64,000 bases of DNA from Rhodovulum sulfidophilum DSM 1374 (GTDB lineage: Bacteria > Pseudomonadota > Alphaproteobacteria > Rhodobacterales > Rhodobacteraceae), in contig NZ_CP015418.1 in NCBI RefSeq assembly GCF_001633165.1, forward strand, positions 3,038,001 through 3,102,000, written 5' to 3'. This document shows positions 50,510 to 59,605 of the stretch, piece by piece. The first letter of the stretch is position 1. Each line of letters begins with the position of its first letter. Below the pieces are notes generated by a model that was given only the letters and a program-made list of their open reading frames with translations, made no database searches and was not told the origin of the DNA. Position numbers and translations under genes: made by a program.

Positions 50510-51045
50510 TGGCCACGCGGGTTCACACCGATCTGACGATCCGCGGCACGACCTATCCGGATGCGGCCAGCGCCGCCCGCGCGCTGGGGGTGACGCCCGA
50601 GGCGATCCGCTCGGCCGCGCGCAAGGGGCGGCTCGACCGGGTGGGCACGGGCCGCAAGGGGCTCGCGCCGATGCCGGTGCGGATCCGGGGCGAGGTCTTC
50701 ACTGACGCCCATGCCGCCGCCGCCCGCTTCGGGGTGACGCCGCAGGCGGTCTGGCGGGCACTGGCCGATGGCGATCCCGACCGGATCGGCCGACCGCAGC
50801 GCCGCCCCGGCCGCGCCCCGAAACCCTTCGAGATCGGGGGCTTGCGCTTTGCCTCGCAGCGCAAGGCGAGCCGCGCGCTGGGGTTCTCGGACGATTATCT
50901 CTCCCATGCCCTGACCCGGGGCGGCCGCGCCGCCCGGGAACGCATTCTGGCCGCCGCGATGGCGCTGAGCGCCCGGCAGGCCCGCAAATCGTCACCGAAC
51001 GGGCCTGCGCGCCCGGAACCGATGGAGGAGCTTCATCATGGATAG
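50509..51045 (+). CDS. Phage protein with three HTH-like NUMOD-type repeats
   Basis: 178 residues. Three similar units of about 50 residues each contain a F/Y-x-S/D-x2-A-A-x3-LGV pattern (DAASAARALGVTPEAIRSA; DAHAAAARFGVTPQAVWRA; SQRKASRALGFSDDYLSHA), like NUMOD1 DNA-binding repeats. No nuclease domain. Likely DNA binding near the origin. ATG 50509 overlaps the upstream stop. Confidence 0.7.
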   Translation: MATRVHTDLTIRGTTYPDAASAARALGVTPEAIRSAARKGRLDRVGTGRKGLAPMPVRIRGEVFTDAHAAAARFGVTPQAVWRALADGDPDRIGRPQRRPGRAPKPFEIGGLRFASQRKASRALGFSDDYLSHALTRGGRAARERILAAAMALSARQARKSSPNGPARPEPMEELHHG

Positions 51046-51081
51046 CACGGACCTGACGCGCCCGGACCGGGTGCCCGCGTG

Positions 51082-51699
51082 ATGGCCGCGCCTCGCCACC
51101 TGGCCCCGGTCGAGACCGGCGGGCTGCCGGACTACCCGATCTCCAGCGAGGACCGGCTCGATTCCCATTTCTTCGTGCAGTGGAACCTCAAGCGCTGGCG
51201 CAAGAGCGAGTTCCGCCAGCTGGCCGAGCCCGAGGTCGGCTGGTACGGCTTCCTGCTGATCTGCGAGGCCCATGACGAGACCCCGGTGGGCACGCTGCCG
51301 ACCGACGAGCGGCTGCTGGCCAAGGCGCTGGGGATCACGGTCGACCGCTGGCACCAGCTTTGCGAGCGCGAGATGACGCCGCTGCATGGCTGGTCGCGGG
51401 TGCGCTGCGACAATGGCGAGATCCGGCTGGCGCATCCGGTGGTGACCGAGGTCGCGGTCGAGGCGCTGGCCAGCAGCCGCCGCAACCGCGCCGAGGCCGA
51501 ACAGCGCCGCCGCAACAAGCGGCTCAAGGATCTGCGCGAGATGATCGAAAAGCGGATCGGGGCCGGGCAGCTTCTGCGCGCGCCGCAATTCCTCGACCGC
51601 TTCGATGACTGGCTGGCCGAGCGCTATCCCGAGACCCAGCGCCGCGAGGGCTTCATCCGCCGGGCGCTCGACGAGTTCAGCGCGGAGATGGCCCGATGA
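51082..51699 (+). CDS. Candidate phage replication protein (205 aa)
   Basis: A DUF1376-like start (YPISSEDRLDSHFFVQWNLKRW, LICEAHDETPVGTLP) followed by a basic coiled coil (RNRAEAEQRRRNKRLK) and a C-terminal helical part. Such proteins sit where phages encode replication initiators or O-like proteins, and the iteron cluster begins right after its end. GTG at 51079 is an alternative start. Function inferred from position. Confidence 0.6.
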   Translation: MAAPRHLAPVETGGLPDYPISSEDRLDSHFFVQWNLKRWRKSEFRQLAEPEVGWYGFLLICEAHDETPVGTLPTDERLLAKALGITVDRWHQLCEREMTPLHGWSRVRCDNGEIRLAHPVVTEVAVEALASSRRNRAEAEQRRRNKRLKDLREMIEKRIGAGQLLRAPQFLDRFDDWLAERYPETQRREGFIRRALDEFSAEMAR

Positions 51700-51713
51700 A
51701 CCGGCCAGGGTCG

Positions 51714-51838
51714 ATCCGTGACATTCCGTTACCGTCACAGAATATTCCGGAACAATCACGGAAAATCACGGAACCGACCGGGAAAGTCACGGAACATTCC
51801 GTGTTTCCGCCGGGCCGTCCCCTTTTTTTGCGCCGTTT
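51714..51838. repeat. Iteron-like repeats, candidate origin of prophage 2
   Basis: TCACGGAA occurs at 51756-51763, 51766-51773 and 51787-51794, with several inverted or partial forms (TCCGTGA, ATTCCGT) on both sides. Position relative to the 190-aa gene is the same as the ACTGTCC cluster in prophage 1, but the motif differs completely. I saw no DnaA box here. Confidence 0.5.
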
Positions 51839-51957
51839 CCGTCACCGCTGAAAGGAGAGGAAACGAGAAGAGACGAGAAGAGACACCCCGGTCGCGCCGC
51901 CCCGGACGGGGGCGCGCGGCAGGCAGGCGGGGCGAGGCTGAGAAGAAGGGAGCCGAG

Positions 51958-52530
51958 ATGGATGCGAGGGAACAGGCCGAGGGCGAGAAGCGGGTGCGGG
52001 ATCTGCTGGTCGAGCCCCTGCTGCGGCGGGGGCTGGTGAAGCCCGGGGCGATGACCAAGGCGCAGTTCGAGGAGATGCTGGCGGATCTGGCCAAGCGGCT
52101 GGCCTATATGAGCGCGCCGAACCTGGCCGCGCTCGAGGAGATGGCGGCGGCCCAGCCCGGCGGCAAGGACCGCGACCGCTTCCCGATCGCCAATGCGATC
52201 CTGAAGGCGGCGGCGCAGATCCAGCCGCCCGCCGACGATGCCTCGCCGCTGATCCGGGCGGTCTTCGCCCATGCGGTGGGGCGGCAGGCGCTGGCCGAGG
52301 GCTGGGCGCCGGAACTCCTGGACGATCTGCGCCACAACCGCCGCTGGCCGCGCAGCTATGCGCTGGGGCAGATCCGCCAGGCGGCGGGCGAGGCGCTGCG
52401 CCGCCACGCGCATCTGGCGGGCGCCGGTCCCGGGCAGCTCTCCCCGGCCGAGGCCGCCTGGCTGCGGGACCGCGAGGCGCGCCTCGCCCACTGCCGCAGC
52501 ATCGCCGATCTCGCGGGGGCCTCGGCATGA
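51958..52530 (+). CDS. Conserved phage protein (190 aa), prophage 2 copy
   Basis: Nearly identical to the protein at 14489-15061. The shared sequence begins at the ATG context and continues through the gene, so upstream regions recombined while this block was kept. A frame extension to 51718 is open by chance through the iterons and is rejected. Overlaps the next gene (ATGA), without the zinc-finger gene found in prophage 1. Confidence 0.75.
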   Translation: MDAREQAEGEKRVRDLLVEPLLRRGLVKPGAMTKAQFEEMLADLAKRLAYMSAPNLAALEEMAAAQPGGKDRDRFPIANAILKAAAQIQPPADDASPLIRAVFAHAVGRQALAEGWAPELLDDLRHNRRWPRSYALGQIRQAAGEALRRHAHLAGAGPGQLSPAEAAWLRDREARLAHCRSIADLAGASA

Positions 52531-53186
52531 CGGCCGCGCTCCGCTCCCCGGTGCGGCCTGCACCGCGCATCCGCCGGGCGATGCCGGTTCGCGAGGCTCT
52601 GGAATGGGCCTTCGGCACCGAATGCGCCCGGCTCGACCATGACGAGATCGAGGCGGTCGGCGGCACCGGCTGGCGCCCCTTCGGCATGGAATACGTGGCC
52701 CTCGAACGCGCCCAGCTGGGCACGCGCGTCGATACCAGCCGCGGCCGGTCCCGCCCGCATGACGATGCCGAGCTGATCGCAACCGTGGTTCGGAACGTGC
52801 TGCCCTGGTACGCCGCGACCCTCGTCGCCGATCTCGCCCGCGCGGGCCGTACCCCTGACTGGATGCCCGATGCCCGCCCGCGGCTTCGCCCGGTCGAATG
52901 GCAGCAGAACCAGCACCGCGCCTATGGCCGGGCCTGCGACAGCGCCGAGCTTCCGGACGGCTGGCAGCCGATCCCCCGCTGCAACCGCAAGGGCGTGATC
53001 GTCCAGGACCGCGCCCGCTACACCCCCTGCGTCTGGGAACCGTCCCCGGCCCGGATCGCGGCAGCGCGCCGGGCCTATCTGGACTGGTGGGGCTACCTGT
53101 TGGAGGTGCAGGCGGCGCTCGCGGCCGCCGATCTCGCGCGGATCCGCATTACCCGCGACATGCCGCCCATGACGCCGTGGCGGTGA
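52527..53186 (+). CDS. Conserved phage protein (219 aa), prophage 2 copy
   Basis: Close to the 220-residue protein of prophage 1 over the first ~130 residues and the C-terminus; the middle (about 125-160) differs more (QNQHRAYGRACDSAELPDG region). Last gene before the pentapeptide cargo. Confidence 0.75.
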   Translation: MTAALRSPVRPAPRIRRAMPVREALEWAFGTECARLDHDEIEAVGGTGWRPFGMEYVALERAQLGTRVDTSRGRSRPHDDAELIATVVRNVLPWYAATLVADLARAGRTPDWMPDARPRLRPVEWQQNQHRAYGRACDSAELPDGWQPIPRCNRKGVIVQDRARYTPCVWEPSPARIAAARRAYLDWWGYLLEVQAALAAADLARIRITRDMPPMTPWR

Positions 53187-53257
53187 GGCTCAAGTGTTCT
53201 TACCCTTCTAACGAGGTGCCCCGCTTCCGGAAAGCACGAAGCTCAAACGTCAACGCG

Positions 53258-55300
53258 TTACTGAGATGTGTCGGAAATGGAGCCGGTTTTCCAAGTGCAA
53301 CCATCCGGAGGCGGGATCGCAGCAACGTCCGACAAACCCGCCGGTGATACCCACGGCCAGTAAGTTTTACCTTTTCCGGAAGCCTCGACCCACCCCCGCC
53401 AACGACCGAAAAACTCTTCGTCGTTCAACACATCCGCGTGCCACTGGCATGGATCGCCCATTTGCTTTCGGAAGCCGTCGGTTATCTGCACACTTCCGTC
53501 AAGAAACACGTTTCTGAAATCAGTCTTTTCATTGAAGGTGACGCTTCTGAAATCGGCGAACCTGAGAGCGCCGCCATCATTTGTGACCGCTCTCAGGTTC
53601 GCCGACTGGATTATTAAGGGTTCGAACCGCACACCTGTCGAGAAACTCATACTGAGGTCCGCCCCTTCCATCTGCACCCCAAAGAGGTTCGCCCCCTCCA
53701 TCTGCGCCCCAAAGAGGTCCGCCCCCTTCATCTGCGCCTCGAAGAAGTTCGCCCCCTCCATCTGTGCCCTGCGGAGGTTCGCCCCCTCCATCTGCGCCCC
53801 GCTGAGGTTCGCCCCCTTCATCTGCGCCCCGCTGAGGTCCGCCCCCTCCATCTGTGCCCTGCGGAGGTACGCCCCCTCCATCTGCGCCCCGCCGAGGTCC
53901 GCTCCCTCCATCTGCGCCTCGAAGAAGTTCGCCCCCTCCATCTGCGCCCTGCGGAAGTTCGCCCCCTCCATCTGCGCCCCGCGGAGGTTCGCCCCCTCCA
54001 TCCGCGCCCCGCGGAGGTTCGCCCCCTCCATCCGCGTTCCGCTGAGGTCCGCCCTCTCCAGCTGCGCTCCCCTGAGGTTCGCCCCCTCCATCCGCGCTCC
54101 GCTGAGGTCCGCCCTCTCCAGCTGCGACCATCTGAGGTTCACCCCCTCCATCTGCGACCATCTGAGATCCGCCCCTTCCATCTGGGCCCATCTGAGGTCC
54201 GCCTCCTCCATATGTGTCCATCTGAGCTCCGCTCCCGCCAAGAACGTGCCAGCCAACTGCGCTCCTCTGAAATCCGGTTTCTGTTGGCCGGGCTGGTGCC
54301 ATTGAGGTTTGCGTAGATCCGAAAGCGCGGCCTCTCTGCGTCGTCGAAACTCTCTCTCAAACAGGTCTCGGTGATTTTTCGAAAGCCCGCTCCGAAGGCA
54401 ATCAGTACCTTCGCGCTGACACCAATCCGCGAAGAAATCAGCTTTTGCGATGTCTCTAGGGAGCCATCCGGGAGGCTTCTCCACGATCGCAAGGCCAGTC
54501 ATATCTATCGGGGCGAGCAGCCGGATTAGCGGCGCCCACCCGTCAACCAACCACCCCGTACGCAGAAAACTAGCGAAAAAGGCGATGAGGCCGACGCCGA
54601 TCAGCGTGCGTGGCGCAAATAACCATCTGTGCCAAGCATGCTCTTCTGCACTCATTTTCTCGAAAAGGCACTTCAGGCTCGACAACCCAGCCCCAGCCGC
54701 AGCCAACAGAGCCATACAGGCAATTGCCGTCAGCCAGAACGTGCGAGCAGGCATGGACATCCACCAGAGAAAGCCCAGCACGATCAGACCGAAGCCCCAT
54801 GTCAACGCCAGGTTCAGGACGGTCGCCGGTCTGTCCAGCGCACGCGGCGTACAGCATTCATCAGCCCGCCATCTGTTTCGAAGATGCAGCGCCGCATCGG
54901 TAACCAGCCAAGGCATGACGGCATCGACGAGAGGTTGGTCTCCGATCCTGTTATCTGCCGCCCCCAAGGCATCCCATAGCCTGATGAGATGCAGGTGAAA
55001 GTAGATGTAGAAAGCCGCTGTCAGGATCGGAGCCGCAACAAAGAAGTACCGGGTGGGGACCTGGACATCGACCAGTGGAAGCTTGGTGGTCCGGTCGATG
55101 CCATAGAAGTCTATATGCTCCACGCTCATCAGCGTGATGCCGACAAAGACGAGAAGGCCGAGAAGGACAAACCAAGTATGGCGCGCGTTTCGCGTCAGAG
55201 CATCGATCCGAGCAACCGAAGCCCCCGCTTCGGAACTCACCGGCCGAGTTTTGTTCTTAAGGGCGCTCTTGCGCGCTCTGTAAGAATCGCGTTTTCGCAT
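53258..55300 (-). CDS. Membrane-anchored pentapeptide-repeat protein, prophage 2 cargo
   Basis: 680 residues. Five hydrophobic segments at about 41-60, 86-106, 162-182, 187-206 and 234-252. A cysteine-containing soluble region follows, then about 40 pentapeptides of the A(D/N)L-x-x type (about residues 345-555) forming a right-handed beta-helix rod. DNA of the rod shows a 30-bp period. The strand is opposite to the phage genes on both sides, typical of a separately expressed lysogeny cargo gene. A superinfection-exclusion or defence role is plausible; no enzymatic domain seen. Confidence 0.88.
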   Translation of the reverse strand: MRKRDSYRARKSALKNKTRPVSSEAGASVARIDALTRNARHTWFVLLGLLVFVGITLMSVEHIDFYGIDRTTKLPLVDVQVPTRYFFVAAPILTAAFYIYFHLHLIRLWDALGAADNRIGDQPLVDAVMPWLVTDAALHLRNRWRADECCTPRALDRPATVLNLALTWGFGLIVLGFLWWMSMPARTFWLTAIACMALLAAAGAGLSSLKCLFEKMSAEEHAWHRWLFAPRTLIGVGLIAFFASFLRTGWLVDGWAPLIRLLAPIDMTGLAIVEKPPGWLPRDIAKADFFADWCQREGTDCLRSGLSKNHRDLFEREFRRRREAALSDLRKPQWHQPGQQKPDFRGAQLAGTFLAGAELRWTHMEEADLRWAQMEGADLRWSQMEGVNLRWSQLERADLSGARMEGANLRGAQLERADLSGTRMEGANLRGARMEGANLRGAQMEGANFRRAQMEGANFFEAQMEGADLGGAQMEGAYLRRAQMEGADLSGAQMKGANLSGAQMEGANLRRAQMEGANFFEAQMKGADLFGAQMEGANLFGVQMEGADLSMSFSTGVRFEPLIIQSANLRAVTNDGGALRFADFRSVTFNEKTDFRNVFLDGSVQITDGFRKQMGDPCQWHADVLNDEEFFGRWRGWVEASGKGKTYWPWVSPAGLSDVAAIPPPDGCTWKTGSISDTSQ

Positions 55301-55408
55301 ACCGGGCGCTCCTAGTTGCCCGTGAGAATGCGCAGCGAGGCATCCGATCCGCGCAATCTGCGCAATATATCCATATCAGATCTGCGCCCGCCCCTAGAAA
55401 CAATTTTC

Positions 55409-55492
55409 TTGACGAACCTCTGCCCCCGTTGACATAGTGCCGTCACCCAATTTGCGCCCGGAGCGGAGACCCCGCCCCGGGCGCTTTGCGTT
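55409..55492 (+). promoter_or_regulatory. Late-operon promoter and leader hairpin, copy in prophage 2
   Basis: TTGACG (55409-55414) and CATAGT (55433-55438) are spaced 18 nt. From 55428 the block equals the prophage 1 element with a single difference (C to T at the AACTTG/AATTTG site). The GC-rich hairpin is unchanged. Downstream genes differ (HNH here), so the element is conserved independently of its operon. Confidence 0.55.
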
Positions 55493-55506
55493 TACGGGAG
55501 GTGCCG

Positions 55507-55875
55507 ATGCCCCCAAGACTGACGGCGATGCCGCCGCGACTGGCCTCCCCTGCCCCGCGGATCGGACCGGCCCAGGGCGATGCGCGGGCGCAGGATCGCG
55601 CGCGGGAGCGGGTGAAGCCGTGGCGGGCGTGGTATCGCACGGCGCGGTGGCGCAAGCTCCGGCGCAAGATCCTCGCGCGGGCGGGCCATGTCTGCGAGCA
55701 GACCGGCGTGCCGCTCCTGGGCCGCGCGCCCGCGCCCGACAGCGCGGTGATCGACCATATCCGTCCGCACCGGGGCGATCCGGCGCTGTTCTGGGACGAA
55801 GACAACCTGCAGGCCGTGTCAAAAGCCTGGCATGACGGCGCGAAGCAACGCGCGGAACGGGCGGCGGGCGACTGA
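55507..55875 (+). CDS. Phage HNH endonuclease
   Basis: 122 residues from ATG 55507 (GGGAGG upstream). HNH core: CEQTG, the DHIRPHRGDPALFWDEDNLQAV segment, then W and HDGAK. Phage HNH proteins next to terminase genes stimulate cos cleavage in HK97-like packaging. Its partner large terminase is deleted here. Confidence 0.88.
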   Translation: MPPRLTAMPPRLASPAPRIGPAQGDARAQDRARERVKPWRAWYRTARWRKLRRKILARAGHVCEQTGVPLLGRAPAPDSAVIDHIRPHRGDPALFWDEDNLQAVSKAWHDGAKQRAERAAGD

Positions 55876-55965
55876 GCCCGACAGCCCCCGAGGGGGGTGG
55901 GTCAAAACTCCGGAAGTTCCGAAGTTGAAGACCGGCGCCTCTCCCAGTCGGAGATTTTTTTCCCG

Positions 55966-58152
55966 ATGACAGACGATTTTTCCCCCGAGCCCGGGGCCGT
56001 GGATCTATTCGGCAACCCGGTCGAGCCGCTCCGCGACCGGCGGGGGCGGCCCTGCTTCCGGAAAGACAAGGCAAATCAGGACTTTGTGGCCGCGCGTCGG
56101 GCGGCGGGCTGGTCCCATGAGATGATCGCGATCGAGCTCGGCTGCGATGAGAAGACGCTGCGCAAGTATTTTTCCCGTGAGCTGCAGCACGGGCGGCTGA
56201 TGGTCGAGGGCATGTGTCTCGACGTGCTGATGAAGCGGGCGCGCGAGGGCCACAACCCCGCGCTCTGCCTGCGCGATTACATGCTGACGCCGCAGCTCCG
56301 CGGCGGGCCGGGCTGGCGCCCCGGGGATCTCGACGAGGACACGATCCTCGCCCTGGCCAACCTCGCCGAGGAACAGGTGCCGCTGGCCTCGGGCAGGACC
56401 GAGGACCGCTATGCCTTCAACGGCGTGCTCGAGACCGAGGCCACCGCGGCCGCGAACCTGAACGATCTGTCCTCGTCCTGGGGCGGCTGGTGGACCTGCG
56501 AGCGCGGCCGCCTGACGGTCGGGGGCGCGGCCTGGGAGGAACCCGCCTTCACCGTCACCGAGGACATGCTGACGGGCGGCATCCAGGTCACCGCGCGCAA
56601 GCCCTTCGAGGAGCAGTTCAACACCGTGAAGGCGCAATATGCCGATCCGGAAAACGAGCATGTCGTGACCGACCTGCCGGTGCTGGACAGCACCACCTAT
56701 ATCGCGGCCGACAACGGCGAGCCGCTGGTGCTCGACATGGGCGAGCTGCCCGGCGAGACCGGCTTTGCCCGCGGCCAGCGGCTGATGAAGCTGGCACTGC
56801 TGAAGGGCCGCCGCCAGAAGCAGGTCACGCTGCCCTGTTCGCTTGCCGCCTGGCCCGTCCGGCTCGGCGACAATATCCGGGTCTCGCTGCCGCGCCGGGG
56901 CTGGACGGCCAAGACCTTCGAGGTCACCGGCCGCACCGTCCATATCGGCGAGGACGGGGTCCGCGTCACGCTGAGCTGCATCGAGACCGGCCCCGCGATC
57001 TTCGACTGGCGGACCTCGGAGGAGATGCCCAAGCCTGCGGGCGGTGTGCCCACCCTGCCCTCGCCGACCGCAAAACCGGTGGTCTCGGCGCCGACCATGA
57101 CCGAGGAATTGTACGAGACGCGCGGCGGCGGCGGGGTCAAGACCCGGGTGCGCCTCTCGGCCACCACCGACAATCCCTTCGTCGACACCTGGCAGTTCGC
57201 CTGGCGCCCGGTCTCGGCCCCCGAGCCCACGCTGCGCGGGCTCACCGATACGCCCGAGGACATGATCAACGATGTCGCGCCCGGCACCTATGCCTTCGGC
57301 GTGCGCGGGCGGAACGCGCGCGGCATCTGGTCGGACTGGGCCTGGGCGGGCGCCGCCGCCGTGCAGGGGGAGAACGCCCCGCCGGGCGCCATCACCGGGC
57401 TTTCGGTCCAGGCCTCGGGCGGCGCGGTGGCGATGCTGCGCTGGGACCGGCATCCCTCGCTCGACGTGCGCCAGGGCGGCCGGATCGAGTTCCGCCACGC
57501 GGGAGCGCAGGCGGGCGCCAGCTGGCAGAGCTCGACCGGCATCGGCAAATCGGTCTCGGGCGGCGTCACCGAGGCGACCCTGCCGCTCAAATCCGGCACC
57601 TATCTGGCCCGCCCCTATGATGCGATGGGCACGCCCGGCCCGGTCTCGGGGATCGCGGTCCGCGCCGCCTCGATCATCCCGACCACCACCGTCGCCACCC
57701 TGGCCGAGGCCCCGGGCTTTGCCGGAACCGCCACCGGCTGCAGCGCGGCAGGCGGCGTGCTGGCGATGGCGCCGGGCGAGACCCGCGCGCGCTATGCCTT
57801 CGCGGGCCGGATCGATCTGGGCGCGGTCCAGCCGGTGCGGCTGATCTCGGATATCGAGCTGCTGATCTCGGAGGCCCGGGACCTGTTCTGGCAGCCCTCC
57901 GGCACGGCGATGTGGACGCCGCCCGATGCGCGGCTCTGGCTCGGCTCGACGGATGCCTATGGCGATGTCGATCTGCAGGTCTCGGTTACCGATGACGCCC
58001 CCGACGCCGCCCGCTGGGGGCCCTGGCAGAGCTTCGATGCCGCCGACTACTCGGGCCGGGCCTTCCGCTTCCGCGCGGTCCTGGGCGTCGAGAGCCCCGA
58101 TTACACCATCGGCATCACGGGCCTGACCGTGACCGCCCTCCAGGCCGCATGA
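55966..58152 (+). CDS. Chimera: small-terminase-like N-terminus fused in frame to tail-tip (J-like) protein
   Basis: 728 residues. Residues 1 to about 92 resemble a phage small terminase HTH (AGWSHEMIAIELGCDEKTLRKYF). From about residue 95 (NPALCLRDYMLTP) the sequence is that of a J-like tail-tip protein, including NGVLETEATAAANLNDL, fibronectin-like regions at about 400-560 and a conserved C-terminus. The junction at about 56240-56262 matches a deletion of all genes normally between them. The frame is open, so a hybrid could be made, but neither original function is likely. Confidence 0.8.
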   Translation: MTDDFSPEPGAVDLFGNPVEPLRDRRGRPCFRKDKANQDFVAARRAAGWSHEMIAIELGCDEKTLRKYFSRELQHGRLMVEGMCLDVLMKRAREGHNPALCLRDYMLTPQLRGGPGWRPGDLDEDTILALANLAEEQVPLASGRTEDRYAFNGVLETEATAAANLNDLSSSWGGWWTCERGRLTVGGAAWEEPAFTVTEDMLTGGIQVTARKPFEEQFNTVKAQYADPENEHVVTDLPVLDSTTYIAADNGEPLVLDMGELPGETGFARGQRLMKLALLKGRRQKQVTLPCSLAAWPVRLGDNIRVSLPRRGWTAKTFEVTGRTVHIGEDGVRVTLSCIETGPAIFDWRTSEEMPKPAGGVPTLPSPTAKPVVSAPTMTEELYETRGGGGVKTRVRLSATTDNPFVDTWQFAWRPVSAPEPTLRGLTDTPEDMINDVAPGTYAFGVRGRNARGIWSDWAWAGAAAVQGENAPPGAITGLSVQASGGAVAMLRWDRHPSLDVRQGGRIEFRHAGAQAGASWQSSTGIGKSVSGGVTEATLPLKSGTYLARPYDAMGTPGPVSGIAVRAASIIPTTTVATLAEAPGFAGTATGCSAAGGVLAMAPGETRARYAFAGRIDLGAVQPVRLISDIELLISEARDLFWQPSGTAMWTPPDARLWLGSTDAYGDVDLQVSVTDDAPDAARWGPWQSFDAADYSGRAFRFRAVLGVESPDYTIGITGLTVTALQAA

Positions 58153-58159
58153 GGATGAC

Positions 58160-59005
58160 ATGACCCAAGCCACCTATCTGCTCGACACCGGCCATACCAA
58201 GGCCCAGGCCTTCGCCATGCTGCAGGGCGTGCTTTCCGCGATCCAGAGCGGCAATGCCGGGGCCACCCCGCCCGCCGAGACGGCGGCCGGCATGCTCTGG
58301 GTCGATACCGACGCCCGCGCCCTGAAGATGCGCAATGTCCCGAACAATGGCTGGATCACGCTGGGCTCCTTCGCCTCCGGCAGCTTCGTTCCGGCCGGGG
58401 TGAACCAGCTGACCGAGGCCCAGGCGAAGGATGCGTTTTCCGACATCTACGGCGCGGTGACCGGGGCGATCCTGCGCGCCGCGATCCTGGCCCACGCCCC
58501 CGACGCTGTGATCCCGGGCTGGCACCCTTTCGACATGGTCCGGCCCGGCGACGGCGCCACCGGCCTGATCTGGAGCTACGACAAGGCAGGCAGCATCCAG
58601 AACGTGGAGACGCCCGAGTTCGAGGACGGATACGAATATGCGCTGGTCTTCGAGGCCGTCGCCACCAACAAGACCACCTCCACACTGCAGATCTCGGTGC
58701 GGCCCGAGGTCACCGGCACCTGGTCGCCCTTCACGTCCTTCCCCGGGGCGGGCTTCCGCAGGGATGACGTCTGTTCCGGCATGCTGCGGCTGCCCATGCC
58801 GCGCCAGCCCCGGCTGGTCCATGGCTGCATCTGGGACGCGCCGCTGAAGGCCGGGATGGAGGATCTTGCCGTCCCGACCGGCGCCCCCGAGGCCTCGGCG
58901 CTGAGTGCCGTCCGGGTCCGCTGGGCCGAGGGCGGACGCATCAACGAGGTCTTCCGCACCGGCCGCGTCCGCCTGTTCAGGCGCCGCGAACACCTCACCG
59001 GCTGA
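58160..59005 (+). CDS. Phage tail fibre-type protein, prophage 2 copy
   Basis: Identical to the protein at 28692-29537. Follows the chimeric tail-tip frame by 7 bp. Identity at the DNA level over this whole stretch marks a recent duplication or gene conversion. Confidence 0.7.
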   Translation: MTQATYLLDTGHTKAQAFAMLQGVLSAIQSGNAGATPPAETAAGMLWVDTDARALKMRNVPNNGWITLGSFASGSFVPAGVNQLTEAQAKDAFSDIYGAVTGAILRAAILAHAPDAVIPGWHPFDMVRPGDGATGLIWSYDKAGSIQNVETPEFEDGYEYALVFEAVATNKTTSTLQISVRPEVTGTWSPFTSFPGAGFRRDDVCSGMLRLPMPRQPRLVHGCIWDAPLKAGMEDLAVPTGAPEASALSAVRVRWAEGGRINEVFRTGRVRLFRRREHLTG

Positions 59006-59075
59006 TCTGCCCTCCCATGACGAGGCCCGCCATGACCGTCACCAACACCGCGCGCGCCCATCCGCCGGAGGCCCC

Positions 59076-59363
59076 ATGCAGGAACTGACCACGCAGATCC
59101 GGGACTGGTGGGCGGTGATGCTCTCGCTGCTCGGGCTGGCCGTCTGGTCGGTACGGCTCGAGGCCCGGGCGCGGACCAATACCGCCGCGCTCGACCGCGA
59201 GACCGCCCGGCTCGCCGAGGAGATCCGCGCCCTCGAGGCCCGCTGGCAGCGGCAGCGCGCCGAAGATCTCGCCGCCCGCCAGCGCGACCGCGAGGAGACC
59301 AACGCGCTGCTGCGCGAGCTTCGCGCCGACATCAAGACCGTCCTGCAGCGCGTCCCGCGCTGA
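59076..59363 (+). CDS. Small coiled-coil membrane protein, prophage 2 copy
   Basis: Same 95-residue protein as at 29608-29895: one TM helix then coiled coil. GGAGG precedes the ATG. First gene of the complete lysis cassette. Confidence 0.7.
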   Translation: MQELTTQIRDWWAVMLSLLGLAVWSVRLEARARTNTAALDRETARLAEEIRALEARWQRQRAEDLAARQRDREETNALLRELRADIKTVLQRVPR

Positions 59364-59388
59364 GCTATTCCCCCGAAAGGAGCCCCAA

Positions 59389-59601
59389 ATGCACCTCGTG
59401 CCCCACTGGCGCGCGCTGATCCGGCGCGCCTGGTCGATCCGTCTCATCCTGATCGCGGGCCTGCTCTCGGGCTGTGAGGCCGGGCTCTCGCTCGCCTCGC
59501 CCGATCTGCTGGGCATCCCGCGCGGCCTCTTTGCCGGGCTGTCGGCGCTGGTGACCGCGGCCGCCTTCGCCGCCCGGCTGATCGCCCAGAGGATGGAGTG
59601 A
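59389..59601 (+). CDS. Holin-like two-TM protein, prophage 2 copy
   Basis: Identical to the 70-residue protein at 29921-30133. Ends 4 bp before the lysozyme gene. Confidence 0.7.
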   Translation: MHLVPHWRALIRRAWSIRLILIAGLLSGCEAGLSLASPDLLGIPRGLFAGLSALVTAAAFAARLIAQRME

Positions 59602-59605
59602 ACCG

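Noticed and set aside
53532-54305. Long frames antisense to and overlapping the pentapeptide rod
   Set aside because: They are by-products of the 15/30-bp periodic coding sequence. The minus-strand frame encodes recognisable A(D/N)L-x-x repeats; the others do not.
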